DNA of 64,000 bases from Methyloversatilis universalis FAM5 (GTDB lineage Bacteria; Pseudomonadota; Gammaproteobacteria; Burkholderiales; Rhodocyclaceae). Numbering within the stretch: the stretch's first letter is position 1; the number at the start of each line of letters is the position of its first letter. Positions 18,450 to 28,569 of this stretch are shown in pieces. Location of the stretch: contig NZ_AFHG01000059.1 in assembly GCF_000214035.2 (NCBI RefSeq), positions 372,001-436,000 on the forward strand, written 5' to 3'. A model generated the notes under the pieces. That model ran no database searches. It saw only the letters and a list, made by a program, of their open reading frames with translations, and was not told the origin of the DNA. The position numbers were made by a program, and so were the translations under genes.

Positions 18450-20141
18450 TCAGGCCGGTTCGGCGTGTTCCACCATCAGCTGTATGCGCCTGACACCCTG
18501 GTATTCATTGATGTCCAGCCGGTAGGCGGCGTTCACGCAGGGCGGCAGCGGTTCGGCGCGGTTGAACCAGATGGCGTCGAACACGCTGCCGTCCTTCGCG
18601 AGCGACAGTTTCAGGTGCTTGTCCTTCAGCAGGCGCTGGTTGCGCACTTCGAAACGGTCGGCGAACACCGGCGGCGGGAAGCCCTGACCCCAGGTTTCCG
18701 CCTCGATCAGTATCGCGGCGTGCAGGTTCATCAGCGACGCTTCCAGCGCACCGTCGGTCTCTATGGTGCGGGTCAGCGCCGAAGGTTCCACCATGTCGGC
18801 CACCGCCTGTTCGAAGGTGTCGCGGAAGCGTTCGAAATCGTGCTCGCGTACGGTCAGGCCGGCGGCCATCGCGTGGCCACCGAAGCGGAGGATGAGGCCG
18901 GGTTCGCGCTTGGACACCAGGTCGAGCGCGTCGCGCAGGTGCAGGCCGGGGATCGAGCGGCCGGAGCCCTTGATCTCACCCTCGTTGCCGCGCGCGAAGG
19001 CGATGGTCGGCCGGTGCGCGCGCTCCTTGATGCGCGAGGCCACGATGCCGATCACGCCCTGGTGCCAGTCCGGATGGAACAGCGCCAGCGACTTCGATTC
19101 ACCGATGTCTATCGTCGCCAGCTGCGCTTCCGCCTCCTCCTGCATGCCCTGTTCGATCTCGCGCCGCTCGCGGTTCATCGCGTCGAGCTGCTGCGCCAGC
19201 GACAGCGCACGCGCGAAGTCGTCGGTGATCAGGCATTCGATGCCGAGCGACATGTCGGACAGCCGGCCGGCGGCATTGAGCCGCGGGCCGATGGCGAAGC
19301 CGAGGTCGAAGGAGGTGGCGCGGGCCGGTTCGCGGCCGGCGGCGGCGAACAGCGCGCGCAGGCCGGGCGTGAGCTTGCCGGAGCGGATGCGCTGCATGCC
19401 CTGGGTGACCAGCACCCGGTTGTTGTGGTCCAGCTTCACCACGTCGGCCACGGTGCCGAGCGCCACCAGGTCGAGCAGGCTGCCCAGATTCGGTTCCTCG
19501 CGTCCGGCGAAAGCGCCGCGCCGGCGCAGCTCCGCGCGCAGCGTCAGCATCACGTAGAACATGACGCCGCAGCCGGCGATGGACTTGCTGGTGAAGCCGC
19601 AGCCCGGCTGGTTCGGATTGACGATCACGTCGGCCCGCGGCAGTTCGTCACCCGGCAGGTGGTGGTCGGTCACCAGCACCGATATGCCCAGTTCGTTGGC
19701 GCGCGCCACGCCCTCGACGCTGGCGATGCCGTTGTCCACGGTGATGATGATGTCCGGCTCGGCGTGCGCTGCGAGATCGACGATTTCCGGAGTCAGGCCG
19801 TAGCCGTACTCGAAGCGGTTCGGCACCAGATAGCTCACGTTGGCGCCCATCGCGCGCAGCGCGCGGATGCCGATTGCGCAGGCGGTGGCGCCGTCGCAGT
19901 CGTAGTCGGCCACGATGAGCAAGCGGGCGTCGGCCTCGATCGCGTCCGCCAGCATCTGCGCCGCGTCGTTGGCGCCGGTCAGCGTGTCCGGCGGCAGCAG
20001 TGCCTTCAGCGAATAGTCGATCTGGCTGCGTTCCTGCACGCCGCGCGAGGCATACAGCCGCGCCAGCAGCGGATGCACGCCCTGCTGTTCGAGCAGCGCG
20101 TAGCTGCGGGGCGGGATCGGGCGGTGGACGATGCGGGTCAT
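18450..20141 (-). CDS. recJ: Single-stranded-DNA exonuclease RecJ
   Basis: 563 residues; 5'-3' exonuclease for recombination and mismatch repair. Seen: DHH-family motifs in order, VADYDCDGATA (near residue 72), VDNGIASVEG, VTDHHLPGD and GPRLNAAGRL, then the DHHA1 region with GGHAMAAGLT near residue 400. Length agrees with E. coli RecJ (577). The start at 20141 (MTRIVHRP) is preferred over an in-frame ATG at 20162. One of a run of minus-strand genes; the REP-like element at 20191-20217 lies upstream. Confidence 0.95.
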   Translation of the reverse strand: MTRIVHRPIPPRSYALLEQQGVHPLLARLYASRGVQERSQIDYSLKALLPPDTLTGANDAAQMLADAIEADARLLIVADYDCDGATACAIGIRALRAMGANVSYLVPNRFEYGYGLTPEIVDLAAHAEPDIIITVDNGIASVEGVARANELGISVLVTDHHLPGDELPRADVIVNPNQPGCGFTSKSIAGCGVMFYVMLTLRAELRRRGAFAGREEPNLGSLLDLVALGTVADVVKLDHNNRVLVTQGMQRIRSGKLTPGLRALFAAAGREPARATSFDLGFAIGPRLNAAGRLSDMSLGIECLITDDFARALSLAQQLDAMNRERREIEQGMQEEAEAQLATIDIGESKSLALFHPDWHQGVIGIVASRIKERAHRPTIAFARGNEGEIKGSGRSIPGLHLRDALDLVSKREPGLILRFGGHAMAAGLTVREHDFERFRDTFEQAVADMVEPSALTRTIETDGALEASLMNLHAAILIEAETWGQGFPPPVFADRFEVRNQRLLKDKHLKLSLAKDGSVFDAIWFNRAEPLPPCVNAAYRLDINEYQGVRRIQLMVEHAEPA

Positions 20142-20190
20142 GGGGGCAGACTCAAGACTCAAGATTCAAGGGGCGAGGGCGGCGGGTTCT

Positions 20191-20217
20191 GCGGGGGCGG
20201 CGTTTCCGCCGCGATAC
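20191..20217 (+). repeat. Single REP-like palindromic element
   Basis: GGGGGCGGCGTTTCCGCCGCGAT with near neighbours closely resembles the arms of the repeat cluster at 30963-31264 (for example GGGAGCGGCGCCTCGCCGCGAT). It sits in the 133-base gap between recJ and the next minus-strand gene. The same gap has three tandem heptamers, ACTCAAG, ACTCAAG, ATTCAAG, at about 20149-20170. Confidence 0.5.
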
Positions 20218-20274
20218 CGGGCGCCAGTCTTGATGATGGCCCAATCTTGGCGGGGCGCCGCACCCTCATGCGCA

Positions 20275-21261
20275 TCAGCTCGCCAGCGGCACGGCGCGGC
20301 GCCAGAATTTCCACAGGTCGCGCCTTTCGGTGGTGCAGGCGAGGACGCCTTCGTCACCGCTCAGCGTGACGGTGACCGACTGCACGTCGCCGCGCTTCAG
20401 CGCCTGCAGCGCCGGCACGATCCAGTCGCGCTCCAGCGCCTGCACCGCCTGCAGCCAGCCTTCGGCATCCAGGTAGAGGGCCGGGGGCAGTGCGTCCTGC
20501 AGCAGCACCAGATTGCCTTCCTGCAGCGCGATGTCGCGGCGCTCCGGCAGCGGCGCGGCGCGCACGCCGGCCGCGTGGGCCAGGCCGTGCGCCAGCGCAT
20601 CGTCCGCCCACAGCTGCATGCAGGGCAGGGCGGCCTGCACCGGCAGCGTACCGGCGCCCCAGAACCACAGCGTATTCAGCGTCGGCCGGCCGGCTTCTTC
20701 GCGCGCGGCGTTGACCGGATGGACGTGGAACAGCATCTGGGTTTCGTTCATCCACTGGCGCAGCCGGGCGCCGTCGCGCCCGCCCGGCATGGACACGTCG
20801 ATCTTGCGCCCCATGGCGGCGCCCGGCGGCACGGTATCGACCGACAGCGGTTCCAGCAGCGCCAGATGACCGTGCCCGCCAGCCGGCAGGTGCAGCCAGC
20901 CGACATTGGCGAAATGCGCGTTCCAGGCAGCGGCGAGCGCGGCCGCCTCGTCTGCGTCCGGACGTACGTCCGGACGGTCGGTCAGCATGAGCGCGTCGCG
21001 CGCGAAGCGCAGGTGGGCCACGTCCGCCGCCAGCCAGCACCGGCTGTCCACCGGTTCGCCGCAGCCGGCACGGCGCAGCGCGCCCAGCGGCGCGTCCGGT
21101 TTCAGGCCGAACAGGCCGGCCAGCAGGTGTTCGGGCGCCGCGGCCGGGCGGCGGCTCCGTATGCCGCGCCCGAGCAGCAGCGACAGCGCAGGCGTGGCGG
21201 GCGGGGGCAGCGGTGAGGTGGAGGGCCAGAGCAGCCCGGGCAGGACCAGATGCAGTGACAT
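20275..21261 (-). CDS. Conserved uncharacterised protein
   Basis: 328 residues. I believe this belongs to a family conserved in betaproteobacteria next to recJ/lolCD and sometimes annotated as a phosphoglycerate mutase or regulatory protein, without evidence I would trust. Seen: LLARPA-type N-terminus, a WLAADVAHLRFARDALML segment, conserved WNAHFANVGWLHLPAGG, and TLWFWGAGTLP near residue 215. No signal peptide or membrane segment. Start at 21261 (MSLHLVLPG) avoids overlap with lolC. It is divergent from lolC (88 bases). Confidence 0.65.
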   Translation of the reverse strand: MSLHLVLPGLLWPSTSPLPPPATPALSLLLGRGIRSRRPAAAPEHLLAGLFGLKPDAPLGALRRAGCGEPVDSRCWLAADVAHLRFARDALMLTDRPDVRPDADEAAALAAAWNAHFANVGWLHLPAGGHGHLALLEPLSVDTVPPGAAMGRKIDVSMPGGRDGARLRQWMNETQMLFHVHPVNAAREEAGRPTLNTLWFWGAGTLPVQAALPCMQLWADDALAHGLAHAAGVRAAPLPERRDIALQEGNLVLLQDALPPALYLDAEGWLQAVQALERDWIVPALQALKRGDVQSVTVTLSGDEGVLACTTERRDLWKFWRRAVPLAS

Positions 21262-21349
21262 GCGTGAAGTGTACCTGCGTTGCGTTGCGGCGGTGCTGTC
21301 GGCGCAATCCTGCATGCGCGGGCGGGCGCTCCGGTACCATGCCGACCCC

Positions 21350-22594
21350 ATGAACTACGAAATCCTGCTCGGCCTGCGCTATGTGCGGGCGAAACGGCGC
21401 AACGGCTTCATTTCCTTCATTTCCCTCATTTCCACGCTCGGTCTGGCGCTGGGCGTGGCGGCGCTGATCACCGTGCTGTCGGTGATGAACGGTTTCCAGA
21501 AGGAGTTGCGTACCCGCATCCTGGGCGTTGCGTCCCACATCCAGGTGACCGGCTACGACAACGAACTGGGCGACTGGCAGCAGGTGGCGGATGCCGCGCT
21601 GAAGAATCCGGACGTGAAGGCGGCCGCGCCCTACATCAGCGAACAGGCCATGCTGTCCTTCGACCAGACGGTGCGCGGTGCCATGGTGCGCGGCGTGCTG
21701 CCGGCGGCCGAGGACGGCGTGGCCGCCTTCAGCCAGCACATGCGCGCCGGACGGCTGGCCGACCTGCAGCCGGGCGGCTTCAACATCGTGCTTGGCATCG
21801 AACTGGCGCGCGCGCTGCAGGTGCGGGTGGGCGACAAGGTGACGCTGATCGCGCCGCAGGGTCTGGTGACGCCGGCCGCGGTGCTGCCCCGTCTGAAGCA
21901 GTTCACGGTGGTGGGCGTGTTCGAGGCCGGGCATTTCGAATACGACGCCAGCCTCGCGCTCATCCACATGCAGGACGCCCAGGCGCTGTACCGGATGGAG
22001 GACCGCGTGTCCGGCGTGCGGCTCAAGGTGGCCGACCTGTTCGAGGCGCCGCGGGTGGCGCGTGCGCTGCATGAGCAGTTCGCCGGGCAGGAACTGCTGG
22101 TCGGCGACTGGACCCGCCAGCACGCCAACTTCTTTCGCGCCATCGCGATCGAGAAGAACATGATGTTCATCATCCTGTCGCTCATCGTCGCGGTGGCCGC
22201 CTTCAACATCGTGTCCATGCTCATCATGGTGGTGACCGACAAGCAGGCGGACATCGCCATCCTGCGCACGCTGGGCGCCAGCCCTGCGTCGATGATGGCG
22301 GTGTTCGTGGTGCAGGGTGCCCTCATCGGCGGCTTCGGCCTGCTGCTCGGCGTGGCCGGCGGCGTGCTGCTGGCCGGCAATCTCGACGTGGTGGTGCCGG
22401 CCATCGAAAAGATCGCCGGCGTGTCGCTGTGGTCGTCCGAGGTGTACTTCATTCCCGAACTGCCATCGGAAATCCTGTGGTCCGACGTGATCACCGTAAC
22501 AGTGATCGGTGGCGTGCTGACGCTGGCGGCCACGCTCTACCCGAGCTGGCGCGCGTCGCGCGTGCAGCCGGCGGAGGCGCTGCGCTATGAGTGA
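21350..22594 (+). CDS. lolC: Lipoprotein-releasing ABC permease LolC/LolE
   Basis: 414 residues; inner-membrane permease that releases outer-membrane lipoproteins to LolA. Seen: N-terminal [26 protein letters not shown], the MacB-like periplasmic domain, three further helices at the C-terminus ([64 protein letters not shown]) and the PAEALRYE ending. A single LolC/E-type permease gene is followed by lolD in this window. Start chosen by homology of the N-terminus; the open frame runs well upstream without meaning. It overlaps lolD by 8 bases. Confidence 0.93.
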   Translation: MNYEILLGLRYVRAKRRNGFISFISLISTLGLALGVAALITVLSVMNGFQKELRTRILGVASHIQVTGYDNELGDWQQVADAALKNPDVKAAAPYISEQAMLSFDQTVRGAMVRGVLPAAEDGVAAFSQHMRAGRLADLQPGGFNIVLGIELARALQVRVGDKVTLIAPQGLVTPAAVLPRLKQFTVVGVFEAGHFEYDASLALIHMQDAQALYRMEDRVSGVRLKVADLFEAPRVARALHEQFAGQELLVGDWTRQHANFFRAIAIEKNMMFIILSLIVAVAAFNIVSMLIMVVTDKQADIAILRTLGASPASMMAVFVVQGALIGGFGLLLGVAGGVLLAGNLDVVVPAIEKIAGVSLWSSEVYFIPELPSEILWSDVITVTVIGGVLTLAATLYPSWRASRVQPAEALRYE

Positions 22595-23291
22595 AATCAC
22601 GCTCGACAACATCGCGCCCGACAACGTCGTATTGAGCTGCAGCGGCCTGACCAAGGTGTTCCACCAGGGCAAGGTGGAGGTGCCGGTGCTGGCCGGCGTC
22701 GATCTGCAGGTGGCCCGCGGCGAGCGGGTGGCCATCGTTGGCGCCAGCGGCTCGGGGAAAAGCACGCTGCTGCATCTGCTCGGCGGGCTGGACGTGCCGA
22801 GTGCCGGCCGCGTGGCGCTGCAGGGGCAGGACTATTCCTCGCTCGGCGAGGCGGCGCGGGGCGCGCTGCGCAACCGCGCGCTGGGCTTCGTCTACCAGTT
22901 CCACCACCTGCTGGCGGAGTTTTCGGCGCTGGACAATGTAGCGATGCCGCTGATGATCCGCCGCCAGACCCGTGCGCAGGCGCGCGAGGCGGCGGCGGCC
23001 ATGCTGTCCGAAGTCGGTCTGGCGCACCGGGTGGAACACCAGCCGGGCGAACTGTCCGGCGGCGAGCGCCAGCGGGTGGCGATCGCCCGTGCGCTGGTCA
23101 CCCAGCCGGCCTGCGTGCTGGCCGACGAACCGACCGGCAATCTGGACAGCCGCACCGCCGGCGCGGTGTTCGACCTGATGCTGGAATTGAGCCGCTCGCG
23201 TGGCACCAGCTTCGTCATCGTCACCCACGACGAGCGGCTGGCTGCGCGCACCGACCGCACGGTCCGGCTGGTGGACGGACGGCTGGGCTAG
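22587..23291 (+). CDS. lolD: Lipoprotein-releasing ABC ATPase LolD
   Basis: 234 residues. Seen: Walker [17 protein letters not shown] near residue 52, Q-loop region [13 protein letters not shown] signature [15 protein letters not shown], Walker [11 protein letters not shown] and H-loop VTHD. It pairs with the LolC permease encoded just before it. The stop lies at 23289-23291 and overlaps the convergent small gene. Confidence 0.95.
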   Translation: MSEITLDNIAPDNVVLSCSGLTKVFHQGKVEVPVLAGVDLQVARGERVAIVGASGSGKSTLLHLLGGLDVPSAGRVALQGQDYSSLGEAARGALRNRALGFVYQFHHLLAEFSALDNVAMPLMIRRQTRAQAREAAAAMLSEVGLAHRVEHQPGELSGGERQRVAIARALVTQPACVLADEPTGNLDSRTAGAVFDLMLELSRSRGTSFVIVTHDERLAARTDRTVRLVDGRLG

Positions 23292-23542
23292 CCGCTGGCC
23301 TCATTCAGCAGCGCGGCCCGCACCTCCGGCGTGCAGCAGGCGGCGAGGCGGGCGTCCAGCGCGGTGCGGAAGGTCGCGCTGCACTGGCCGGCGTGCGCGA
23401 TCCTTATCTGCATGTGCAGCTCGTCGAGCATGGCCCATTCCTCGTCGCTGATCAGCGCGCGCGTGTCCGGCGCGCGCCGGGTGCGGTCGTCGAGGTCGCC
23501 GTTGAAACGGCGGTAGATGTCCAGCTTGTCCCGGGTCAGCAT
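23288..23542 (-). CDS. Small conserved hypothetical protein
   Basis: 84 residues: charged helical N-terminus ([18 protein letters not shown]), middle [18 protein letters not shown] and two to three Cys (QCSATF, AACC). I do not recognise a family. Its stop overlaps the lolD stop by 4 bases and its ATG overlaps the end of the DUF2062 gene upstream (23536-23542), so it appears co-transcribed with that gene. The tight overlaps support real coding. Confidence 0.55.
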   Translation of the reverse strand: MLTRDKLDIYRRFNGDLDDRTRRAPDTRALISDEEWAMLDELHMQIRIAHAGQCSATFRTALDARLAACCTPEVRAALLNEASG

Positions 23543-24105
23543 GACCGGGTTTTCCGCGACTCGGCCCGGCGCTGCCAGGCGCGCACCAGGTGCCAGCGCC
23601 ACAGCCCGAGCACCGTCACATAGCCGAGGGCCGCCAGCGTGAGCGCGAGCAGCGGCAGGCCGATCAGCAGCGGTTCGCCCAGCGCCATGAACCAGGTCAC
23701 CAGCGCGTCCATCCAGTCGGCGAAGCCGGCGTCGTCCGGAATCTGCGGTGCGCTGAAACGCGCGCCGGCCGGCAGCGTCATGCCCAGCAGCGGCATCACC
23801 GCCCGGCCGTAGGCCCAGGCCACCGCATACAGCGGCACGATGGTGAGCGGATTGGTATAGAAGGTGACCAGCATGGCCAGCGGCAGGTTCACCCGCAGCA
23901 GCACCGACAGCAGTGCCGCGCCCAGCATCTGCAGCGGCCCCGGTATCAGCCCCGAAAACAGCCCGACCGCCACGCCGCCGGCACAGCTGTGCCGGTTCAG
24001 CCGCCACAGCCGCGGATGTCCCAGGCTGTCGGCGAACGGGGCCAGCCAGCGGTTGCGGCGCAGGCTGTCGCTGTCGGGAAGGTAGCTGCGTATCAGTTTT
24101 CTCAT
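23536..24105 (-). CDS. DUF2062 membrane protein
   Basis: 189 residues with three to four hydrophobic segments. Seen: the DUF2062 pattern WLAPFADSLGHPRLWRLNRHS, AVGLFSGLIPGP, LPLAMLVTFYTNPLTIVPLYAVAWAYG near residue 85, and a final helix followed by a basic tail. The function of the family is unknown. Start at 24105 (MRKLIRSYL) was preferred to the longer open frame. It is divergent from comEC (147 bases). Confidence 0.75.
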   Translation of the reverse strand: MRKLIRSYLPDSDSLRRNRWLAPFADSLGHPRLWRLNRHSCAGGVAVGLFSGLIPGPLQMLGAALLSVLLRVNLPLAMLVTFYTNPLTIVPLYAVAWAYGRAVMPLLGMTLPAGARFSAPQIPDDAGFADWMDALVTWFMALGEPLLIGLPLLALTLAALGYVTVLGLWRWHLVRAWQRRAESRKTRSC

Positions 24106-24252
24106 GCGGGAGACCGGTTCAGGCGCGTCGAGCGTACCGGTTGAGGACAGGCGGCGCCAGCCGGGGTTCATACGCCCGGCACACGCCATCCGGATGCCGG
24201 GCGGATTTCTTCCCCGTTTATTCGTATGGAATTTTCGGCGCAATAATGCGGC

Positions 24253-26622
24253 ATGCTGCCGCCGCTCACGTTCGCCCTGCTCATCGCCTGTCTGCTCGCG
24301 TCACGACTGCCGCAGCTGCCGGCGCCCGGCGTTCTGGCCGGGCTGGGCGCGCTGGCGCTGCTGCCCGCCGCGTACTGGCGGCGCTCCGCGTCTGCGCGCT
24401 GCGTGTCGATGCTGTTCGGCGGCTTCTGCCTGGCGGCCGGCTGGGGGCATCTGCAGCTCGCCGACCGTCTGGCGCCGGCGCTGGAAGGTCAGGACATCGA
24501 CCTGAGCGGCGTGGTGGTGAGCCTGCCGGTGCGCATCGAGCGCGGCAGGCGTTTCGAATTCGCGGTCGATGCGCCGCCCCCCGGTGTGCCGTCGCGGCTC
24601 ATGCTGAACTGGAATGACGCCCGCCGCAGCGAACAGGGCGAGCACGGCGAGGCGGAGCCGCTGGCCGCCACACCGTTGCCGGCAGGCAGCCGCTGGCAGC
24701 TGCGGGTCCGGCTGAAGCGGCCGCACGGCAACATGAACCCGCACGGCTTCGACTACGAAGGCTGGCTGTTCGCGCGCGGCATCGGCGCCACCGGCCAGGT
24801 ACGGGCCAGCCCGCCGCCCCGCATGCTCGCCGCCGAGGCCGCAGGTTTCGAGCCGGCGGTACAGCGGCTGCGCGCATCGGTGCGCAGCCGCTTCGAACAC
24901 GCGCTTGGCGTCGGCCGGGAGGAAGTGGACGCTGCGCCCTGGGCCGGCGTGCTGATCGCGCTGGCCATCGGCGAACAGCGCGCCATCCCGACTGCCCAGT
25001 GGGCGCTGTTCGAGCGCGCCGGTCTCACCCATCTGGTGTCGATTTCCGGCCTGCACATCACCATGGTCGCCGCGCTGGCCGGATGGCTGTTCACTGCGCT
25101 CTGGCGGCGGGTGCCGGCGCTCGCCTTGCGCTTGCCGGCCCAGCGCGCCGGGGTTGCCGCCGCACTGGTCGCGGCGGCCGCCTACTGCCTGCTGGCCGGT
25201 TTCGGCATTCCGGCGCAGCGCACCCTCATCATGCTGGCAATCGGGGCGCTCGCGCTGTGGCGCGGCCGTTTCGCGTCGCCGGTGGACGCGCTGGCCCTGG
25301 CGCTGTGCGCGGTGCTGCTGGCGCACCCGCTGGCGGTGATCGATGCCGGCTTCTGGCTGTCCTTCGGCGCGGTCGCGCTGCTGTTCTACGCAGCAGCCGG
25401 CGATGTCGGGACGGCGGCCGGACCGGTACGCCGATGGCTGCGCGCCCAGGCGGCCATCACGGTCGGGCTGGCACCGCTCACGCTGGCGCTGTTCGGCCGG
25501 GTATCGCTGATCGCGCCGTTGGCCAATCTGATCGCCATACCGGTGGTGAGCGGGCTGGTCACGCCGCTGGTGCTGATGGCGGTGGTGCTGCCCTTCGATC
25601 CGCTGCTGTGGCTGGCGCATGCGCTGATCGCGTGGCTGATGACGGGCATCGCCTGGCTGACCGCGCCCGACTGGGCGCTGTGGCAGAGCGCTGCGCCACC
25701 TGTGTGGGCGGTCGCCGCGGCCGGGCTCGGGGCGCTCTGCCTGCTGGCACCGCCCGGCTGGACAGGGCGCGCGCTGGCGCTGCCGCTGATGCTGCCGGTG
25801 CTGTGGGTGCAGCCCGAGCGACCGCTGCACGGCGACATGGTGGTGACCGTGCTCGATGTCGGCCAGGGGCTGGCGGTGCATGTGCAGACCGCCGGCCACG
25901 ATCTGCTGTTCGACACCGGCCCGCGCTACGGCGCCGAAGCCGATGCCGGCGAACGGCTGGTGCTGCCCTATCTGCGTGCCGCCGGCGTACGGCGGCTGCA
26001 CACCCTGGTGGTGAGTCATGCCGACAGCGACCACTCCGGCGGTGCGGCGTCAGTGCTGGACGGGCTGACCGTCGACCGCGTGCTGTCCTCGGTGCCGTCG
26101 CACGACGCACTGCGGCTGCGCCGGCCGGACACCGCAGACTGCGCCGCTGGCCAGGCCTGGCAGCTCGACGGCGTGCGCTTCGCCATCCTGCACCCGCTGC
26201 CCGGCGCGGTAGAGCGGGGCGCGCGTTCGAGCAATGCGCTGTCCTGCGTGCTGCGCATCGACGCCGCTCACGGCAGCGCCCTCATGACCGGCGACCTGCT
26301 GGCCGATGGCGAGGCGGCGCTGGTCGCGGCCGGCGCACCGCTGGCGGCCGACCTGCTGGTGACGCCGCACCACGGCAGCCGGACCTCGTCGACCGAACCC
26401 TTCGTGCAGGCGGTGAGCGCGCGCGAGGCGGTGCATGCGATGGGCTATCGCAACCGCTTCAGGCATCCGCATCCGGCGGTGGTCGCGCGCTACGAGGCGG
26501 CGGGCAGCGTACAGCGGCGCAGCGACCGCCACGGCGCGCTGCGCTACCGCTTCGCCGCCACCGGCTTCGTGGTCGAAAGCAGCCGCGAACGCGATGCGCG
26601 CTACTGGCACAATGGGTTTTAG
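24253..26622 (+). CDS. comEC: DNA uptake channel ComEC/Rec2
   Basis: 789 residues; inner-membrane channel for single-stranded DNA in natural transformation. Seen: an N-terminal DUF4131 region, the Competence domain with LISISGLHITMVAALAGWL-type segment (HLVSISGLHITMVA near residue 256) and several helices (for example LLAGFGIPAQRTLIMLAIGA), and a C-terminal metallo-beta-lactamase domain beginning TVLDVGQGLAVHVQT with the zinc motif VVSHADSDHSGG near residue 590. All three domains are complete, so the organism could be competent; no other competence gene is in the window. Confidence 0.93.
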   Translation: MLPPLTFALLIACLLASRLPQLPAPGVLAGLGALALLPAAYWRRSASARCVSMLFGGFCLAAGWGHLQLADRLAPALEGQDIDLSGVVVSLPVRIERGRRFEFAVDAPPPGVPSRLMLNWNDARRSEQGEHGEAEPLAATPLPAGSRWQLRVRLKRPHGNMNPHGFDYEGWLFARGIGATGQVRASPPPRMLAAEAAGFEPAVQRLRASVRSRFEHALGVGREEVDAAPWAGVLIALAIGEQRAIPTAQWALFERAGLTHLVSISGLHITMVAALAGWLFTALWRRVPALALRLPAQRAGVAAALVAAAAYCLLAGFGIPAQRTLIMLAIGALALWRGRFASPVDALALALCAVLLAHPLAVIDAGFWLSFGAVALLFYAAAGDVGTAAGPVRRWLRAQAAITVGLAPLTLALFGRVSLIAPLANLIAIPVVSGLVTPLVLMAVVLPFDPLLWLAHALIAWLMTGIAWLTAPDWALWQSAAPPVWAVAAAGLGALCLLAPPGWTGRALALPLMLPVLWVQPERPLHGDMVVTVLDVGQGLAVHVQTAGHDLLFDTGPRYGAEADAGERLVLPYLRAAGVRRLHTLVVSHADSDHSGGAASVLDGLTVDRVLSSVPSHDALRLRRPDTADCAAGQAWQLDGVRFAILHPLPGAVERGARSSNALSCVLRIDAAHGSALMTGDLLADGEAALVAAGAPLAADLLVTPHHGSRTSSTEPFVQAVSAREAVHAMGYRNRFRHPHPAVVARYEAAGSVQRRSDRHGALRYRFAATGFVVESSRERDARYWHNGF

Positions 26623-26651
26623 GGGCCAGGGGCTGGGGACCAGGGGGCGAT

Positions 26652-27566
26652 ATGGGCGTGATCGACAAGGTGGCGGGGTGGTTCGGGCGGGCGCGGGCGA
26701 GCGAACAGCCACGGCTGCTGCAGGTGCAGTGCGCGAACCCGAAAGGGCTGCACCGCATGGCCTATGCGGAATGGGGCGACCCGGACAATCCGCGGGTGCT
26801 GGTGTGCGTGCATGGACTGACGCGGGTCGGTCGCGATTTCGATTTCCTCGCCCAGCGTCTGTCGGCGCACTACCGCGTCGTGTGTCCGGACGTGGTGGGG
26901 CGCGGCCGCAGCGACTGGCTGCCGGACGCGGCCGGCTATGGCGTGCCGCAGTACGTCGGCGACATGGTCACGCTGATCGCCCGGCTGGGCGTGGAGCGGG
27001 TGCACTGGTTCGGCACCTCGATGGGCGGGCTGATCGGCATGGCGCTGGCCGCGCTGCCGGATACGCCCATCACCCGCATGGTGCTGAACGACGTCGGCCC
27101 GGTGGTGACCGCGGTCAGCCTGCGCCGCATCGCCGAATACGTCGGCAAGGCCCCGAAATTCGCGTCGCTGGACGAGGCCGAGCGCTACATCCGCGTGGTC
27201 AGCGCGCCGTTCGGGCCGCTGACCGACGCACAGTGGCGCCATCTCACCGTACACTCCACCCGGCCGCGACCGGATGGCGGATTCGAGATGGGCTACGACC
27301 CGGATATCGGCAAGCCGCTGGCGGCGATGCAGTTCCTCGGCGACATCGAGCTGTGGAATCTGTATGACGCGATACGCTGCCCGACGCTGTGCGTGCGCGG
27401 CGCCGAATCCGACCTGATCACCCGCGACACGCTGGCGCAGATGGCGGAGCGCGGCCCGAAGGCGCGCACGCTCGAAATGCCCGGTGTCGGTCACGCGCCG
27501 ATGTTCATGGACATCGCGCAGACCGTGCCGGTCGAACAATTCCTGCTGGAAGACACGGTTTCATGA
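26652..27566 (+). CDS. Alpha/beta-fold hydrolase
   Basis: 304 residues. Seen: oxyanion strand VCVHGLTRVGRDFDFLA, nucleophile elbow WFGTSMGGLIG (Ser near residue 121), an acid region CVRGAESDLI and the catalytic His in GVGHAPMFMD near residue 287. Cytoplasmic, no signal peptide. Substrate unknown; the similarity is of the general esterase/epoxide-hydrolase kind. ATG at 26652 follows a weak GGGGG site; a later in-frame ATG (MAYAEWG) is possible. It ends in an ATGA overlap with the DUF1415 gene. Confidence 0.8.
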   Translation: MGVIDKVAGWFGRARASEQPRLLQVQCANPKGLHRMAYAEWGDPDNPRVLVCVHGLTRVGRDFDFLAQRLSAHYRVVCPDVVGRGRSDWLPDAAGYGVPQYVGDMVTLIARLGVERVHWFGTSMGGLIGMALAALPDTPITRMVLNDVGPVVTAVSLRRIAEYVGKAPKFASLDEAERYIRVVSAPFGPLTDAQWRHLTVHSTRPRPDGGFEMGYDPDIGKPLAAMQFLGDIELWNLYDAIRCPTLCVRGAESDLITRDTLAQMAERGPKARTLEMPGVGHAPMFMDIAQTVPVEQFLLEDTVS

Positions 27567-28123
27567 ACAAGGACGAAGTCATCGCCATCACCCGCCACTG
27601 GCTAGAACAGGCGGTCATCGGGCTCAATCTTTGCCCGTTCGCGAAGGCGGTGTATGTGAAGGATCAGGTGCGCTACGTGGTCAGCGAGGCGAAACACCTC
27701 GACGGCCTGCTGGAAGACATCGATCGCGAGATCGATTTCCTGGCGCAGGCCGATCCGGCCGCGGTCGATACCACGCTCATCATGCACGCCTCGCTGCTGG
27801 AGGACTTCCTCGATTTCAATGACTTCCTCGACATCGTGGACGAGGCGGTCAGCGAACAGGGGCACGAAGGCGTCATCCAGGTGGCCGCCTTCCACCCGCA
27901 GTGGCAGTTCGCCGATACCGAGCCGGACGACATCGGCAACTACACCAACCGCGCGCCCTTCCCGACCATCCATCTGCTGCGCGAAGCCAGCGTCACGCGC
28001 GCGGTCGATGCCTTCCCGGAAGCGGAAAGCATCTACGAGCGCAATATCGAAACGCTGAACCGGATCGGGCTGGACGGCTGGCGCGCGCTCGGCCTGCCGG
28101 ACGGTCGCCGCCGTCCCGGCTGA
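27563..28123 (+). CDS. DUF1415 family protein
   Basis: 186 residues. Seen: the DUF1415 opening TRHWLEQAVIGLNLCPFAKAV near residue 10 with the conserved Cys-Pro-Phe, later DFLDIVD, VAAFHPQWQFADTEPDDIGN and NRAPFPTIHLLREASV, all family-conserved. Function unknown. Translationally coupled to the hydrolase before it. Confidence 0.8.
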   Translation: MNKDEVIAITRHWLEQAVIGLNLCPFAKAVYVKDQVRYVVSEAKHLDGLLEDIDREIDFLAQADPAAVDTTLIMHASLLEDFLDFNDFLDIVDEAVSEQGHEGVIQVAAFHPQWQFADTEPDDIGNYTNRAPFPTIHLLREASVTRAVDAFPEAESIYERNIETLNRIGLDGWRALGLPDGRRRPG

Positions 28124-28147
28124 ACCTGGCCGGCCGGGCCGGGGCGA

Positions 28148-28420
28148 TCAGTCGAATTCCGACTCCGCGTCCAGCGCCGCGCTGAGCGTCGCCCAGTCGC
28201 AGGTCTGGTGATGCATGCCGCCGGCGACCGGAATGTCGATCGCGAACACCGTGCGGTCTGCGCTCAGCAGGCCGGTGCCGTGCAGCGCCGGGCCGTCCGG
28301 CTGCGCCGGATCGCGCACCACCACCTTCAGCGGGCGGCCCGGCACCGCGGATTCGAGACGCAGACGATTGGAGTGGTTGCTCAGATCGACGATGTAGTCG
28401 GTGGTGCAGGCGGTGCTCAT
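28148..28420 (-). CDS. Small hypothetical protein
   Basis: 90 residues, acidic, beginning MSTACTTDYIVDLSN and with two stretches of predicted beta strand (RLRLESAVPG, PLKVVVRDP). Contains three Cys. I do not recognise it. GAGAACG before the ATG at 28420 is a plausible ribosome site. It is convergent with the DUF1415 gene and stands 149 bases downstream of the sensor kinase gene on the same strand. Confidence 0.5.
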   Translation of the reverse strand: MSTACTTDYIVDLSNHSNRLRLESAVPGRPLKVVVRDPAQPDGPALHGTGLLSADRTVFAIDIPVAGGMHHQTCDWATLSAALDAESEFD

Positions 28421-28569
28421 GACGTTCTCCCGTTCAGCATGGGCCGTCCGGGTGCAGCGATCCGGACTGGGCACAAAGGTCAGGGTTGACGCGTTCCTGA
28501 CAAGGCAAGCGGAAACCGTGCAGCGATGCGTCCAATCTAGCACTGTCCGCGCCCGTCGTGGGCACGGCG

